Positions 23,798 through 32,100 of a stretch of 38,105 nucleotides of DNA are shown here, piece after piece; the first letter of the stretch is position 1; every line of letters starts with the position of its first letter. A program made the translations under genes and the position numbers. The stretch comes from a virus. The notes under the pieces were generated by a model. It ran no database searches, was not told the DNA's origin, and was given only the letters and a program-made list of their open reading frames with translations. Location of the stretch: positions 1 to 38,105 of the IMG/VR virus record IMGVR_UViG_3300048903_000270. One strand, 5' to 3'.

Positions 23798-23815
23798 GTA
23801 AAGCTCTCCTGAGAA

Positions 23816-23838
23816 GGTGACCCACAGCGTAGGCCACC
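23816..23838. other. intergenic hairpin carrying a CCCACAG motif
   Basis: GGTGACC (23816-23822) and GGCCACC (23832-23838) pair with one A-C mismatch; CCCACAG starts at 23821. It lies between the sheath stop and the tube start and closely resembles the hairpin at 31200-31223. It may adjust sheath and tube transcript levels. Confidence 0.45.
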
Positions 23839-23851
23839 AACTTGTTGGTTG

Positions 23852-25447
23852 TTAGATCAGGACATCGCGGCCGGTGATCTTGCGGATTTGGTCGTTTTTG
23901 CCGTAGACCAACAGATAGTTGATGTAGTACTTGGTCACGCCGTTGACAACCTCGCTTTCAACCGAGGCATCTACCCAGTAGCCCTTATCTTCTACCTGCC
24001 GCCATGCGGTAGAGTTGCCGGTGATTTGGGTGATGTAAGCGCGCTGGAGGTTATTCAACGTTTTGCCAACGGAAATAACACCGTTCTCCAGGCCACTGTC
24101 GATCGGGCCCTGGATCAGACCAAGTACAGTAGTGCGGCCTTCACGGTTTGCAGGAATGGTTGGCAAAGCCAGAAGGCCATTCATGCAAACAGTCAGGATG
24201 GAGTCCTTCAGCCAGATTTCACCAGTGTAGGTAGTCAGGTCTACTGCAGCAGTAGAACCACCCATCAGGACGCCTTCCTGGTAGAACGCGATTTTCTGGC
24301 CAGATTTCTGTGTACGACCAATGTAGTTAGTGCGAGCTGCATCCATTACATCTGCACCGGTGTTATCGGTAATGGCTGGCCGGCGGTTGTCGAACTGGTA
24401 AAACATGAAGTTCTGCGAAGCAGCTGGTTGGGTGAAATCAATGGCACCAAAGATTTCTGCAGGCGAAAATTCTTGGTACACATCATTAACGTTCAATGGA
24501 GTGGCAGAACGAATCTGTAGGCAAGTACCACTGTAGCCCTTCAGCGCGTTGTAGTAGGTAAGCGCGTCTGCCTGGGTATTAACACCGACGCAGTACACAA
24601 ACTTGTTGTTTTGCGCATGGTTCCAGGCGGCAACACTTTCAACATCTGCCAAAGTCAAGGCATTTGCAGTATTATTGCTGATGTAGCCAAACGAACCAAA
24701 GTTGTCGTTCTCTGCAGCATCTGCAGTTACAGTGTCAAGCGGCGCTGTAGTGGAGGCTGGGAAAGATGGAACAGCAGTAGCAGTTGCTTCATTGATTCCG
24801 AAAGCAGTGCTGAGAACCAGCGCGCTGGTGCCGTCTGCCCCTGTAAACTGGAAAGACTGGAACACGTCCGGTAGTGCAGAGTTGCCTGGCGCAGTAATGA
24901 CAAAAGCGTCTTTGTTGATGTCGTAGGTCACTACCGCAGCAGCAAAAGGCGTGTACTCTTCAGACGAGTAGGTAATGGCCGGAGACGCACGCAGCTGGGT
25001 TTGCAGCATGGCAGCAAGGTCATTTTTGGTAGTGCCAGTAGCAGTCAGACCAGTGATGTTTGCAACAACAGTTGGGTCCGCGAAGGACGCAGTAAGCTGA
25101 TTGTTAGTTGCAAGCAAAGCAGTAATGTCTGCAAACGACGAAGACAAAGTACCATAAACAGCAGCAGGAGAACCAGCCGCGTCACGACGGCGAACAAACG
25201 AAATCGAGCGTGGCGAACTGATGGTTTTTGACACAAAGCCCAGATAGTTGGTTGCAACTTTGAACTCTACCGAGGCATTACCAAAGTAGTTACCTACGTC
25301 AGTTGGATCGGTAAAAGAAGCAACAACATTGCCCGGCAATGCAGCATTGTCAGTATACGCGCGGAGATTGAAGTCGCGCAGGGCAACAACTGCAGCTCCG
25401 CCTACACCGGAAACGATGTCAACGTAGCGGGTAATAGAAATAGACAT
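23852..25447 (-). CDS. tail sheath protein (DUF3383-like)
   Basis: 531 residues with a very strong ribosome site (AAGGAGGGG). The N-terminus SITRYVDIVSGVGGAAVVALRDFNLRAYT and SFTDPTDVGNYFG, and the C-terminus AWRQVEDKGYWVDASVE...VNGVTKYYINYLLVYGKNDQIRKI, fit the DUF3383 sheath family found in mid-size myoviruses. It forms the contractile sheath; contraction drives the tube into the host. High expression is expected. Confidence 0.85.
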   Translation of the reverse strand: MSISITRYVDIVSGVGGAAVVALRDFNLRAYTDNAALPGNVVASFTDPTDVGNYFGNASVEFKVATNYLGFVSKTISSPRSISFVRRRDAAGSPAAVYGTLSSSFADITALLATNNQLTASFADPTVVANITGLTATGTTKNDLAAMLQTQLRASPAITYSSEEYTPFAAAVVTYDINKDAFVITAPGNSALPDVFQSFQFTGADGTSALVLSTAFGINEATATAVPSFPASTTAPLDTVTADAAENDNFGSFGYISNNTANALTLADVESVAAWNHAQNNKFVYCVGVNTQADALTYYNALKGYSGTCLQIRSATPLNVNDVYQEFSPAEIFGAIDFTQPAASQNFMFYQFDNRRPAITDNTGADVMDAARTNYIGRTQKSGQKIAFYQEGVLMGGSTAAVDLTTYTGEIWLKDSILTVCMNGLLALPTIPANREGRTTVLGLIQGPIDSGLENGVISVGKTLNNLQRAYITQITGNSTAWRQVEDKGYWVDASVESEVVNGVTKYYINYLLVYGKNDQIRKITGRDVLI

Positions 25448-25461
25448 GTGGTTTCCCCTCC

Positions 25462-26034
25462 TTAAGGGATAACTTCAATGTTACCCGTAATCTTGCTAAC
25501 TACAGGAACTGCAGCAACAAGCGTTACGCGAGTGTATGTTACAACAATATCCAGCGAAGGACTTGCCTCTGGACGGTCTTGATCGTCAGGGAGGTATCCG
25601 TTTGAAAGGTTGCTGACTACGCGGAACGCACCAACCCCCTCTAATTGTAAAGCATCAACTGTAGCCACAGACTGCAAAAAGCCAGCTGCTGTGCTCAGTA
25701 AGTCAGAGGCTGTTGGGATGTAGACATCCGGAAATTGCATCGACCTGGCAGACAGCTGAAAGGTTGAAACGTAAACTTGATTTTCCCATTCATTTAGGAA
25801 AGTTGAATCTGCATTGAGTCTGTACTCTGGTTTTGCAAAGCCGTGTCGCCTGTCAAATAGCTTTTCCAGAAAAAGTGCAGGACCAGCTGGGATACCTTCC
25901 TTAGTTGGCTGGTTCTTCTGCAGTACTGGGAAAGCTTGGGTGTAGCCAGGAACTTGGTTAGCAGCTTGTAGTGCAAACCCGGTATTAAGAATGCTGAGTA
26001 GCTTTGCGATCAGCTGGTTATCTGTAGTAATCAT
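25462..26034 (-). CDS. tail terminator or neck protein (gp12-like)
   Basis: 190 residues from ATG 26034, which overlaps the upstream stop as ATGA; a longer frame from 26070 exists. KNQPTKEGIPAGPALFLEKLFDRRHGFAKP then NQVYVSTFQLSAR and DIVVTYTRV resemble phage neck terminator proteins, which cap the tube and sheath next to the head. It sits between the neck cluster and the sheath. Confidence 0.55.
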   Translation of the reverse strand: MITTDNQLIAKLLSILNTGFALQAANQVPGYTQAFPVLQKNQPTKEGIPAGPALFLEKLFDRRHGFAKPEYRLNADSTFLNEWENQVYVSTFQLSARSMQFPDVYIPTASDLLSTAAGFLQSVATVDALQLEGVGAFRVVSNLSNGYLPDDQDRPEASPSLDIVVTYTRVTLVAAVPVVSKITGNIEVIP

Positions 26035-26417
26035 TGCGTCACCGGAGTAGGAATAGTCAGCATTACGCAAAGAACGCCCTTCCAGCCGTCGAATTCAAAC
26101 CAGTCAAGGTCGCTATGAACCTCATACTGCTTGGAACCAACAATGATCTTGTCCCCTGCCATATCCCGACCAAAAATACCCATGTCATCAGACAGGTAAA
26201 CGTTTATATACTTCTTATTGAAGTCGAGACCAAGCTGAACATAAGAGTTCAATGAAACAGCCTGGCAGCTTGCCTCGATTACTTCCGGCTCTTCCGCATA
26301 GCCAGGCACAAGAATGCCGATTGAGTTAGCTGTCCGACCTAGATACCTATAAACATTAACAGGATAAGTGTCAATATTTAGGAAGGCATCATCAAGGAGA
26401 TTAGAACCGGGTGTCAT
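26031..26417 (-). CDS. neck or head-tail connector protein
   Basis: 128 residues: VNVYRYLGRTANSIGILVPGYAEEPEVIEASCQAV, LGLDFNKKYINVYLSDDMGIFGRDMAGDKIIVGSKQYEVH, WFEFDGWKGVLCVML. A compact beta protein of the collar type seen between gp10-like and terminator genes. The family name is uncertain; its place and size point to the neck. Confidence 0.5.
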   Translation of the reverse strand: MTPGSNLLDDAFLNIDTYPVNVYRYLGRTANSIGILVPGYAEEPEVIEASCQAVSLNSYVQLGLDFNKKYINVYLSDDMGIFGRDMAGDKIIVGSKQYEVHSDLDWFEFDGWKGVLCVMLTIPTPVTQ

Positions 26418-26866
26418 TTTGTCTCCCTGTGGGTAATAGTTTGCCCAAGAATTCCATCGCGTACAAGCGGCTTGTCAAAACCTTTTTGAGCAATAGTCGA
26501 ATCAGCGTTACCCTGGAAGTCTCCTTCTTTAAGGGTTTCTTGAATAGTGGCTACCAGCGCTTCGCCTAGCTTTTTCTTGTATGCCTCTACTGTAAGCGTA
26601 CCATCCAAAATTTCTGCCGATCGTCGCTCGATATAACCAGGTAACTTGGCATCGATTTTTGCTGCCGACTGCCGGAGAAGTGGACGGGCAGGTATACCCT
26701 TGTGGCCCGTCTCTGGATTTGGTGTTGTACCAAATTCGTTGGCAATCATTACAGCGGCAACACTTTGGCCTGTTGGGTACGTAGCGTTTTCAAACCAGCC
26801 AGCATCAACATTTGAGCCGTCTAGCTGCCTGAGTACGGCTGCGTGCTGGTCAAGTTTTTTGCTCAA
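26414..26866 (-). CDS. HK97 gp10-like or minor tail Z-like neck protein
   Basis: 150 residues: DAGWFENATYPTGQSVAAVMIANEFGTT then KGIPARPLLRQ, the pattern (GxFE..YP.G..VA..A..NEFG....IP.RPF) of virion morphogenesis proteins near the head-tail joint. It overlaps both neighbours by four bases in a tightly coupled neck operon. Confidence 0.65.
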   Translation of the reverse strand: MSKKLDQHAAVLRQLDGSNVDAGWFENATYPTGQSVAAVMIANEFGTTPNPETGHKGIPARPLLRQSAAKIDAKLPGYIERRSAEILDGTLTVEAYKKKLGEALVATIQETLKEGDFQGNADSTIAQKGFDKPLVRDGILGQTITHRETK

Positions 26867-27306
26867 TGGAAAGTCCCGCCAACTTTTCGAAATGCTGCGC
26901 GCTCAGGCAGACCACCAATGGAGAATCCACCCACAGTGTCAATCTGCAGCATTGTCAGCAGTTGCTGTCCATATGGAGTTTGACCAAGCCACCACTCAAA
27001 CATATCAGCAGCAGGTGGAGCAACTCGCGATACCGATACTTTATCAACAGTTGAGCTATTAACAAAACCACCTTGCTTACCTTTTGTGATAGTGGTGGTA
27101 TGAATCCTCAATAGGTGTGCGAGCAGCAATTCCATATGCAGCTCAGCACATTCACCACAACCAACTCCGCCACAATCGCCTTCCTCGATCATGCAGACAA
27201 CTTGGCGCCAGTACAGATTAAGCAAAGAATCCGGATATTTGGTTTCATTGGCAAACTCTGTAAAGTTTGCGCGGAAGTCATCAATGTTGAGAACAGGCGT
27301 GGCCAT
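26863..27306 (-). CDS. head-tail adaptor (DUF4054-like)
   Basis: 147 residues. IDDFRANFTEFANETKYPDSLLNLYWRQVVCMI, then CGECAELHMELLLAHLLRI, and APPAADMFEWWLGQTPYGQQLLTML give the DUF4054 pattern of helical adaptor proteins under the portal. An unusual cysteine group (EGDCGGVGCGECAEL) in the loop may bind metal or form disulphides. Confidence 0.65.
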   Translation of the reverse strand: MATPVLNIDDFRANFTEFANETKYPDSLLNLYWRQVVCMIEEGDCGGVGCGECAELHMELLLAHLLRIHTTTITKGKQGGFVNSSTVDKVSVSRVAPPAADMFEWWLGQTPYGQQLLTMLQIDTVGGFSIGGLPERAAFRKVGGTFH

Positions 27307-27308
27307 TG

Positions 27309-27746
27309 TTAGTCGTCCTCGTTTTCAGCGAGTTTGGTGGTGACTTTAACTTCGGACTGCAGAGTCTCCGAATTAAGCGGAGCACTGCCATCACGTTTGG
27401 TCATGTCGCCGTCAACAGCGTCGGCAACTTTCTTGTGGCTGTCGCCGAAGTCTTCATCCATGATTTTGTAGAAGCCGCGCTTGACAGCTGCTTGGAAACC
27501 AATGTGCCCCTCCAGCGCCTCAGCGTCAGCATCACTGATTTTAGTGACAACACCATGCGGGGTCCACAACGGTTTGCCATCTTCGGTGTTGGTCAGCTCA
27601 CCAAAACCGCTGGTCAAACTTGGGGAGTTGGCACCGCCTTTGATAAGGACGGTATGCTCAACCACGTTCACGCCGCCGTTTTGGCCTTGACGGTAGAACA
27701 CAAATTTTTGGTGGCAAGTCGCAGTTGACAAAACAAACTTGGACAT
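27309..27746 (-). CDS. hypothetical head or neck protein
   Basis: 145 residues, start after CAAGGTACCCAAAC. It opens with KFVLSTATCHQKFVFYRQGQNGG and has SDADAEALEGHIGFQAAVKRGFYKIM in the middle; the acidic C-terminus ends AENEDD. No family recognised. It is the first gene after the promoter at 27786-27815 and leads the neck and tail operon. Confidence 0.5.
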   Translation of the reverse strand: MSKFVLSTATCHQKFVFYRQGQNGGVNVVEHTVLIKGGANSPSLTSGFGELTNTEDGKPLWTPHGVVTKISDADAEALEGHIGFQAAVKRGFYKIMDEDFGDSHKKVADAVDGDMTKRDGSAPLNSETLQSEVKVTTKLAENEDD

Positions 27747-27785
27747 GTTTGGGTACCTTGTTATTCGGGGGAAGAAAACAGGCTA

Positions 27786-27815
27786 ATTATAAGCCAGACC
27801 TGTTTTAACCGTAAA
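27786..27815 (-). promoter_or_regulatory. promoter for neck and tail genes
   Basis: On the minus strand: TTTACG (-35, 27810-27815), 18-bp spacer, perfect TATAAT (-10, 27786-27791), about 40 nt upstream of the start at 27746. It follows the terminator after the capsid gene, so tail genes get their own promoter. Confidence 0.6.
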
Positions 27816-27875
27816 CCGATAGGGGTAGTTTATAGAAGCTTTTTATTTACAAAGCTCCCAATTGTGCGGCATAAT

Positions 27876-27903
27876 AAAAAAGGGGAATAACTTCCCCTTT
27901 TTT
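27876..27903 (-). terminator. terminator after the capsid gene
   Basis: AAAAAAGGGGAA (27876-27887), loop TAAC, TTCCCCTTTTTT (27892-27903), a perfect 12-bp stem with terminal A/T run on either strand. It lies 22 nt past the capsid stop and separates head and tail transcripts. Confidence 0.85.
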
Positions 27904-27925
27904 AATTTACTGCTTAGCGCCAGTA

Positions 27926-29023
27926 TTAGATACCGGAATAGCGGACCACAGCGTAAGGGCGGGTGCACATTACACCAGCAGTGGCGTTTGCAAAGTCTTC
28001 GATGTAGCGCTTTGCCTTCTTCTCGACACCGACAGTCAGGAACTTGCTGACTACCAGTTGCTTGAAGACCATACCGCCGTCAGTCGAACCGTCGATCGAG
28101 CTGTCAACTTCTTCAGCATACAGGTAGAACACGTTCGCGCCAGTAGCTGCAGCGTTCAGCTCTGGAGCCGATTCGATGCGGATACGTTTGTAAGTCTGGG
28201 TCAGCCAGTCGCGAACAGAGATACCCTGCACGGTAACGGTGCTCAGGAAGTCTACCGAACTGGTTGCGATCAGCAGAACCAGGTCGACATTTTCCGGATC
28301 GATGTTGTCCTGCGACTGGGTACGCAGAGCAGCAATTGCAGTCCGGATATCAGACATGATCGCCAAAGCGTCCTTGGTCGACCAGGTGCCACCAGCAACG
28401 GAAACGTAGGCAGGCAGGTTCGGGTCATTCAGCAGACCGAAGGTGCGGTTTGAACCGTTGTACCAGCCGTTGAAGCCGATAGCGTTACGCATGATTTCCA
28501 GGCCGATTGCAGCAGCTTGGCGCTTATGCTCGCCGACGTTCAGGTTCATGGCAGCAGCACGTTGCTCTTCCAGCATGGCGACGGACATACCGTGCTCACC
28601 ACGAACGATGGTGCGACGCTCGAAGTTGGTGTTCAGGCCAGCCAGAGGGATACGGTTGTAGTCGCCATATTCAGTAGCAGAGCTGGCAGGTTCAACAACG
28701 CCCTGCACAACTTCTTGGTCCTTGAACTCGCCCACAGTGGTGACGCCGATGCACTTGTCGATCTTGCGAGCTGCGGTCAGGATCTGGACGAAACCAGGCA
28801 ACCACGCCTGCAGGAACTGGATCGGTGTAGCGATCGAGCCGGTAGTTACCGCAGGGGTGAACGAGGCGTCACCAACTGCCAGAGCACGGACTTGGCGGTG
28901 TACAACACCCGGGTCAATGTTGATGCCGATGCGGCGCAGGGCTTGGACAGCCTGGTCACCGACAACCGTCATGTTGAATGGGCGAACATCACGCGCCCGG
29001 ATGTGACTGTGAATTACAGACAT
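27926..29023 (-). CDS. major capsid protein (DUF2184-like)
   Basis: 365 residues, start after AAGGAGAAATAA. Features: GVVHRQVRALAVGDASFTPAV, ATPIQFLQAWLPGFVQILTAARKIDK, IPLAGLNTNFERRTIVRGEHGMSVAMLEEQRAAAMN, GLLNDPNLP, ENVDLVLLIATSSVDFLSTV and C-terminal RPYAVVRYSGI. This is the DUF2184 branch of HK97-fold capsids. It is preceded by the decoration protein and protease, in the usual order, and followed by a strong terminator that allows high expression. Confidence 0.85.
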   Translation of the reverse strand: MSVIHSHIRARDVRPFNMTVVGDQAVQALRRIGINIDPGVVHRQVRALAVGDASFTPAVTTGSIATPIQFLQAWLPGFVQILTAARKIDKCIGVTTVGEFKDQEVVQGVVEPASSATEYGDYNRIPLAGLNTNFERRTIVRGEHGMSVAMLEEQRAAAMNLNVGEHKRQAAAIGLEIMRNAIGFNGWYNGSNRTFGLLNDPNLPAYVSVAGGTWSTKDALAIMSDIRTAIAALRTQSQDNIDPENVDLVLLIATSSVDFLSTVTVQGISVRDWLTQTYKRIRIESAPELNAAATGANVFYLYAEEVDSSIDGSTDGGMVFKQLVVSKFLTVGVEKKAKRYIEDFANATAGVMCTRPYAVVRYSGI

Positions 29024-29070
29024 TTATTTCTCCTTGAGCTGGGCGTAAACGCCCAGCAGACGGTTGAGGA

Positions 29071-29583
29071 TTAGTACAGCTCGATCAGAGCAGGACCAGC
29101 GCCGGTAGTAGTTGTCAGAACGCGACCGTTCAGTGCAGTTGCACCAGAGGTCGAGGCAAGCTCGATAGCGCCAGTTGCTGGGTCAAAGCCGATGGCAGCG
29201 CCGTAGGTAACAGCGGTACTGAATGGAACAACACACTGACCTTTGGTCATGAGCTGTGCGCGTTCCAGCGGGGCCAGAGCCAGGGTTGGGGCCAAAGTGC
29301 CACCTGCCGAAGTGCCGTACAAGGCAAATTCTTGCGGGTTGACCAGGATACCGGCAAAGGCAGTGGTACCACCGACGACAGCGATGTTCTCGTTGTTGGC
29401 CGAACCGTGAGCTGGAGCGCCGTTGACCGTGTCGCTCGAGTAGGTGTAAGCGTAACCGAAGTTGTTCGGCAGCGCAGACTGGTTATTCAGGCGCCACGAA
29501 GTGATGACGTGAGGAACTTCAGTGATGACTTGGCCGACAAAACCCTGAGTGTAGGTGAAGCCGACAGCAGATTGGAACGACAT
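29071..29583 (-). CDS. capsid decoration or cement-like structural protein
   Basis: 170 residues, start after AAGGAGAACGCCA. It is rich in Gly, Ala and Thr with short strands; FAGILVNPQEFALYGTS and a C-terminal GRVLTTTTGAGPALIELY match the kind of beta-tulip cement proteins (DUF2190-like) next to capsid genes. Stabilisation of the head is inferred. Confidence 0.6.
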   Translation of the reverse strand: MSFQSAVGFTYTQGFVGQVITEVPHVITSWRLNNQSALPNNFGYAYTYSSDTVNGAPAHGSANNENIAVVGGTTAFAGILVNPQEFALYGTSAGGTLAPTLALAPLERAQLMTKGQCVVPFSTAVTYGAAIGFDPATGAIELASTSGATALNGRVLTTTTGAGPALIELY

Positions 29584-29594
29584 TGGCGTTCTCC

Positions 29595-30932
29595 TTACTT
29601 CTGTGGGTTGAGGTATGCGTCCAGCTCAGAGCTCGACGGAGCGGCACTGTCGCCGACACGTTGTTGTTTTACCGAAGCAACAGCTTTGGCAGTGGCTTTT
29701 TCAACGCCGTCCATATAGGCAGTCAGCGCAACAGCCGAGTCGCCCACGGCACACTTGATGCCCAGCTTTTTGACAGCGTACTCAGCAACTTTGCCGGCAG
29801 TCATGGAAGCGTGATCGAAAGCGCCGGTATGCTTGGATACACGGCTGTAAAGGGCGTCGCGTTCGGCAACGGCCTGGAACATGGAGTCCATGGTCACGGT
29901 CGATTTCTCCGAGTTGGCAATTTGCTCATCATTGTCATTGCCGTCACCGGCCTTGACGTCGGCATTAGTGCCGTCAGTGGAAGCGTCGGTAGATGCGTCA
30001 GTTTCTTCGTCACCGGTAGCAGCAGTGCTACCGCCAAGAACAGCAATCAGCTGTTTCAGCAGAGCAGTGACCTGGTCGTCAGCCGTGCCACCATCGGTTT
30101 CTTCATCGCCGGCTTTTTCTTCCTGGTTTTCACTTTTTCCTGCAGCAGCTGCAGCTTCGGCAGCTTCACGAGCAGCTTTGGCTTCGTCAGTTTCCGCTTC
30201 GCCCCCAGCTTCTGCTTCGCCACCTTCCTGGTGTTCAGGCTCTTTGGCTTCTTCCGCGAGGAATTGCTGGAGCACAGGGATTAGCTCGCGCAGTTTATCA
30301 ACTGCACCGTCGCCAATACGTTTCTTTTTCATCTGATCTTCCTCAGAGGTTTGTTGGGAAAAGGCGCTATCTAGCACACGTGCGCCAGGAACTCGTGCCT
30401 TGCCGACAAGAGCGAGGTGATTCCCGCGCATGTCAACTTGTTCTGCCGCAACTTCACCGCCCTCTGTGGGAATGAAGTCACAGACAAAGCCGAGCGAAAG
30501 TTCAACTTTCTTCCCGGACATAATCAAACGAATCATTGTTCGGGAGTAAACAACCAGGTCGGCAACACACCAGCCTGTCTCTTCGTCAAAACGAAGGTTT
30601 ACCATTACACCACAGACGCCCTTCTTGTCCGGGTCTACACCCTCATCGACATCAGGCAGTCCATCACCATCCTGGGTAATGCCTTCAATATAGGTATGGT
30701 CGTCAATAAGTGGAAGGTTTTGGCAAGAGGTAAGGAAAGTCTCATTGCTGATAACCTCCTTAGCCCGCAAAACTTTGACAATCTCGTTTGGATCACCTGG
30801 AAGTTGTGCTTCGCTACGGGCGTAGTCGAAAATGCCGAAAGAGGTAATTGGGCACCCTGTTACATGCAGGAACCCATTCTCGTCAATACGACGAGCGCTT
30901 TTCGTTGAAGCCGCGTCAAAAACAATACGCAT
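29595..30932 (-). CDS. DUF2213 prohead protease with scaffold-like tail
   Basis: 445 residues. The N-terminal half (ITSFGIFDYARSEAQLPGDPNEIVKVLR, LIDDHTYI, GVMVNLRFDEETGWCVADLVVYSRTMIRLI, KKVELSLGFVCDF, GNHLALVGKARVPGARV) is the DUF2213 protease domain, with a Ser in ELSLGF and His in GNHLAL as likely catalytic residues. Residues about 190-330 are very acidic (Glu/Ala/Asp-rich), then a globular end. The fused acidic part is likely the internal scaffold, cleaved during head maturation. Confidence 0.75.
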   Translation of the reverse strand: MRIVFDAASTKSARRIDENGFLHVTGCPITSFGIFDYARSEAQLPGDPNEIVKVLRAKEVISNETFLTSCQNLPLIDDHTYIEGITQDGDGLPDVDEGVDPDKKGVCGVMVNLRFDEETGWCVADLVVYSRTMIRLIMSGKKVELSLGFVCDFIPTEGGEVAAEQVDMRGNHLALVGKARVPGARVLDSAFSQQTSEEDQMKKKRIGDGAVDKLRELIPVLQQFLAEEAKEPEHQEGGEAEAGGEAETDEAKAAREAAEAAAAAGKSENQEEKAGDEETDGGTADDQVTALLKQLIAVLGGSTAATGDEETDASTDASTDGTNADVKAGDGNDNDEQIANSEKSTVTMDSMFQAVAERDALYSRVSKHTGAFDHASMTAGKVAEYAVKKLGIKCAVGDSAVALTAYMDGVEKATAKAVASVKQQRVGDSAAPSSSELDAYLNPQK

Positions 30933-30981
30933 CGGAGCATTACCTTAAAAGTTGAGCCCATTCTAAGACAATCGACCGGTC

Positions 30982-31009
30982 ATTGTAAATATTTAGGGAT
31001 TAAACTCAA
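30982..31009 (-). promoter_or_regulatory. possible promoter for head genes; AT-rich gap
   Basis: On the minus strand: TTGAGT (-35, 31004-31009), 16-bp spacer, TACAAT (-10, 30982-30987), about 50 nt upstream of the protease start. The gap 30933-31229 also holds two copies of the palindrome AAATATTT (30987-30994, 31015-31022) and the palindrome GACCGGTC next to the -10 box, which could be protein-binding sites. No gene is seen in this gap. Confidence 0.45.
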
Positions 31010-31199
31010 TCAATAAATATTTCTAATGGTCAGTTAATTGACTGGAGCCAGTTTACCATTTGCCTTTTAGCGTTGTGATAAAAACAGTTTCTATCCGATT
31101 TGTTACTGCTGCTGGCTGACATTGCGCCAAAGACAGGCATATCACAAGTGTAAATGCTCTACGAAACATGTGAGTTACCACTTGACCTGGGGGTTAAGC

Positions 31200-31223
31200 G
31201 GTGACCCACAGGCGCAGGTCACC
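31200..31223. terminator. hairpin after endolysin gene, CCCACAG in its loop
   Basis: GGTGACC (31200-31206) and GGTCACC (31217-31223) form a perfect 7-bp stem around CACAGGCGCA; the repeat CCCACAG covers 31205-31211. It begins 7 nt past the endolysin stop on the minus strand. No clear T-run, so terminator function is uncertain. It matches the hairpin at 23816-23838. Confidence 0.4.
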
Positions 31224-31229
31224 AAACTA

Positions 31230-31772
31230 TTAAGCAAGAAATTTCAGCGCTAATTTATAGCGTTCTTTCCGGTCGTCAAGGCCATTAGCGCCGCCATTGA
31301 TAACTTTGGAGGTTGCAGTAAACTGGTCAACATCTGCCAGTTTGTTGAGGCTATTCTTTTTCCAGAACCAACCAGCTGACATTGCGGCATATTCCGGTTG
31401 TTCTAGCAGTTCTGGACTGTCAAGCAGACGCTCATCACCAAAAAGAGCCAAGCTACAGTCCTTGTAGTTCTTGCGACCAGTAACTTGGATAAAGCCTCGG
31501 CCCATAAACTTTTTGCCGTCGCCCGGTACGATATTACCAAGATCAGCACGGCCTTCATACCGTAGCTGTGCGGTAGTTGGGCCCCAGATTTCACGTGGGT
31601 AGATCAGCGAGCCAGACTCATGGCCAATTTGCGCCAAGAAGTTGGCCGCAGCAAGCCGTGTGGAGATAGCCGCATACAGCATTGCAGCATTGATACCATT
31701 CATGTACTTTTCAGCACGAGCAGACGGGATATTCATTGCACTTGCGAGAGTAGCAGCAGTTAGCTGATACAT
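31230..31772 (-). CDS. GH19 chitinase-like endolysin
   Basis: 180 residues, ATG 31772 chosen over GTG 31778 because GAGG abuts the latter. FLAQIGHESGSLIYPREIW gives the catalytic Glu of GH19 enzymes; LRYEGRADLGN, GKKFMGRGFIQVTGRKNYKDCSLALFGD, YAAMSAGWFW and SKVINGGANGLDDRKERY complete the family pattern. It would cut peptidoglycan glycan strands. No signal peptide, so it needs the holin encoded upstream. Confidence 0.85.
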   Translation of the reverse strand: MYQLTAATLASAMNIPSARAEKYMNGINAAMLYAAISTRLAAANFLAQIGHESGSLIYPREIWGPTTAQLRYEGRADLGNIVPGDGKKFMGRGFIQVTGRKNYKDCSLALFGDERLLDSPELLEQPEYAAMSAGWFWKKNSLNKLADVDQFTATSKVINGGANGLDDRKERYKLALKFLA

Positions 31773-31779
31773 AAACACC

Positions 31780-32100
31780 TCAGTTTTTGTGGTGCCCTTT
31801 ACTGAGAATATTCAGTATAATGAGGCAGATTGAAGAGCTAAACAGGTCGTAGAGTTGCCGTAGTTGACTGTAGCTTTCACCAAGTGCAGCTTGACCAACC
31901 AGCTGGCTGTCTACAAAGTTATCAGAGGATAATCGCACTAGCAGGAGTAGGAGCATAATTACCGCCCCAAGCCCAGCTAGAACAGCAAAAGTGCGGGAGC
32001 ACTCGCCCCCGTGAGTTGTTGTGAGCCACGTGCTGTATACAACCGTAGCAGTACAAACGACGCCAGTCGCCAAGACAGGAAGGGGCAATGTTGTGAGCAT
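31780..32100 (-). CDS. small membrane protein, lysis cassette
   Basis: 106 residues from ATG 32100 (TGATG overlap with the upstream stop); a TTG one codon earlier is possible. Three hydrophobic stretches: about 5-25 (LPVLATGVVCTATVVYSTWL), 38-60 (TFAVLAGLGAVIMLLLLLV) and a C-terminal SSSICLIILNIL, then a basic KGHHKN end. It lies between a holin-like gene and the endolysin, so it may be a holin, antiholin or spanin part; which one is not decidable here. Confidence 0.55.
   Translation of the reverse strand: MLTTLPLPVLATGVVCTATVVYSTWLTTTHGGECSRTFAVLAGLGAVIMLLLLLVRLSSDNFVDSQLVGQAALGESYSQLRQLYDLFSSSICLIILNILSKGHHKN

Noticed and set aside
23849-24520. 223-codon plus-strand frame inside the sheath gene
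   Set aside because: Antisense to a confidently identified sheath gene, no ribosome site.
29881-30336. 151-codon plus-strand frame inside the protease gene
   Set aside because: Ser/Ala-rich mirror of the acidic scaffold region; low complexity and no start signal.
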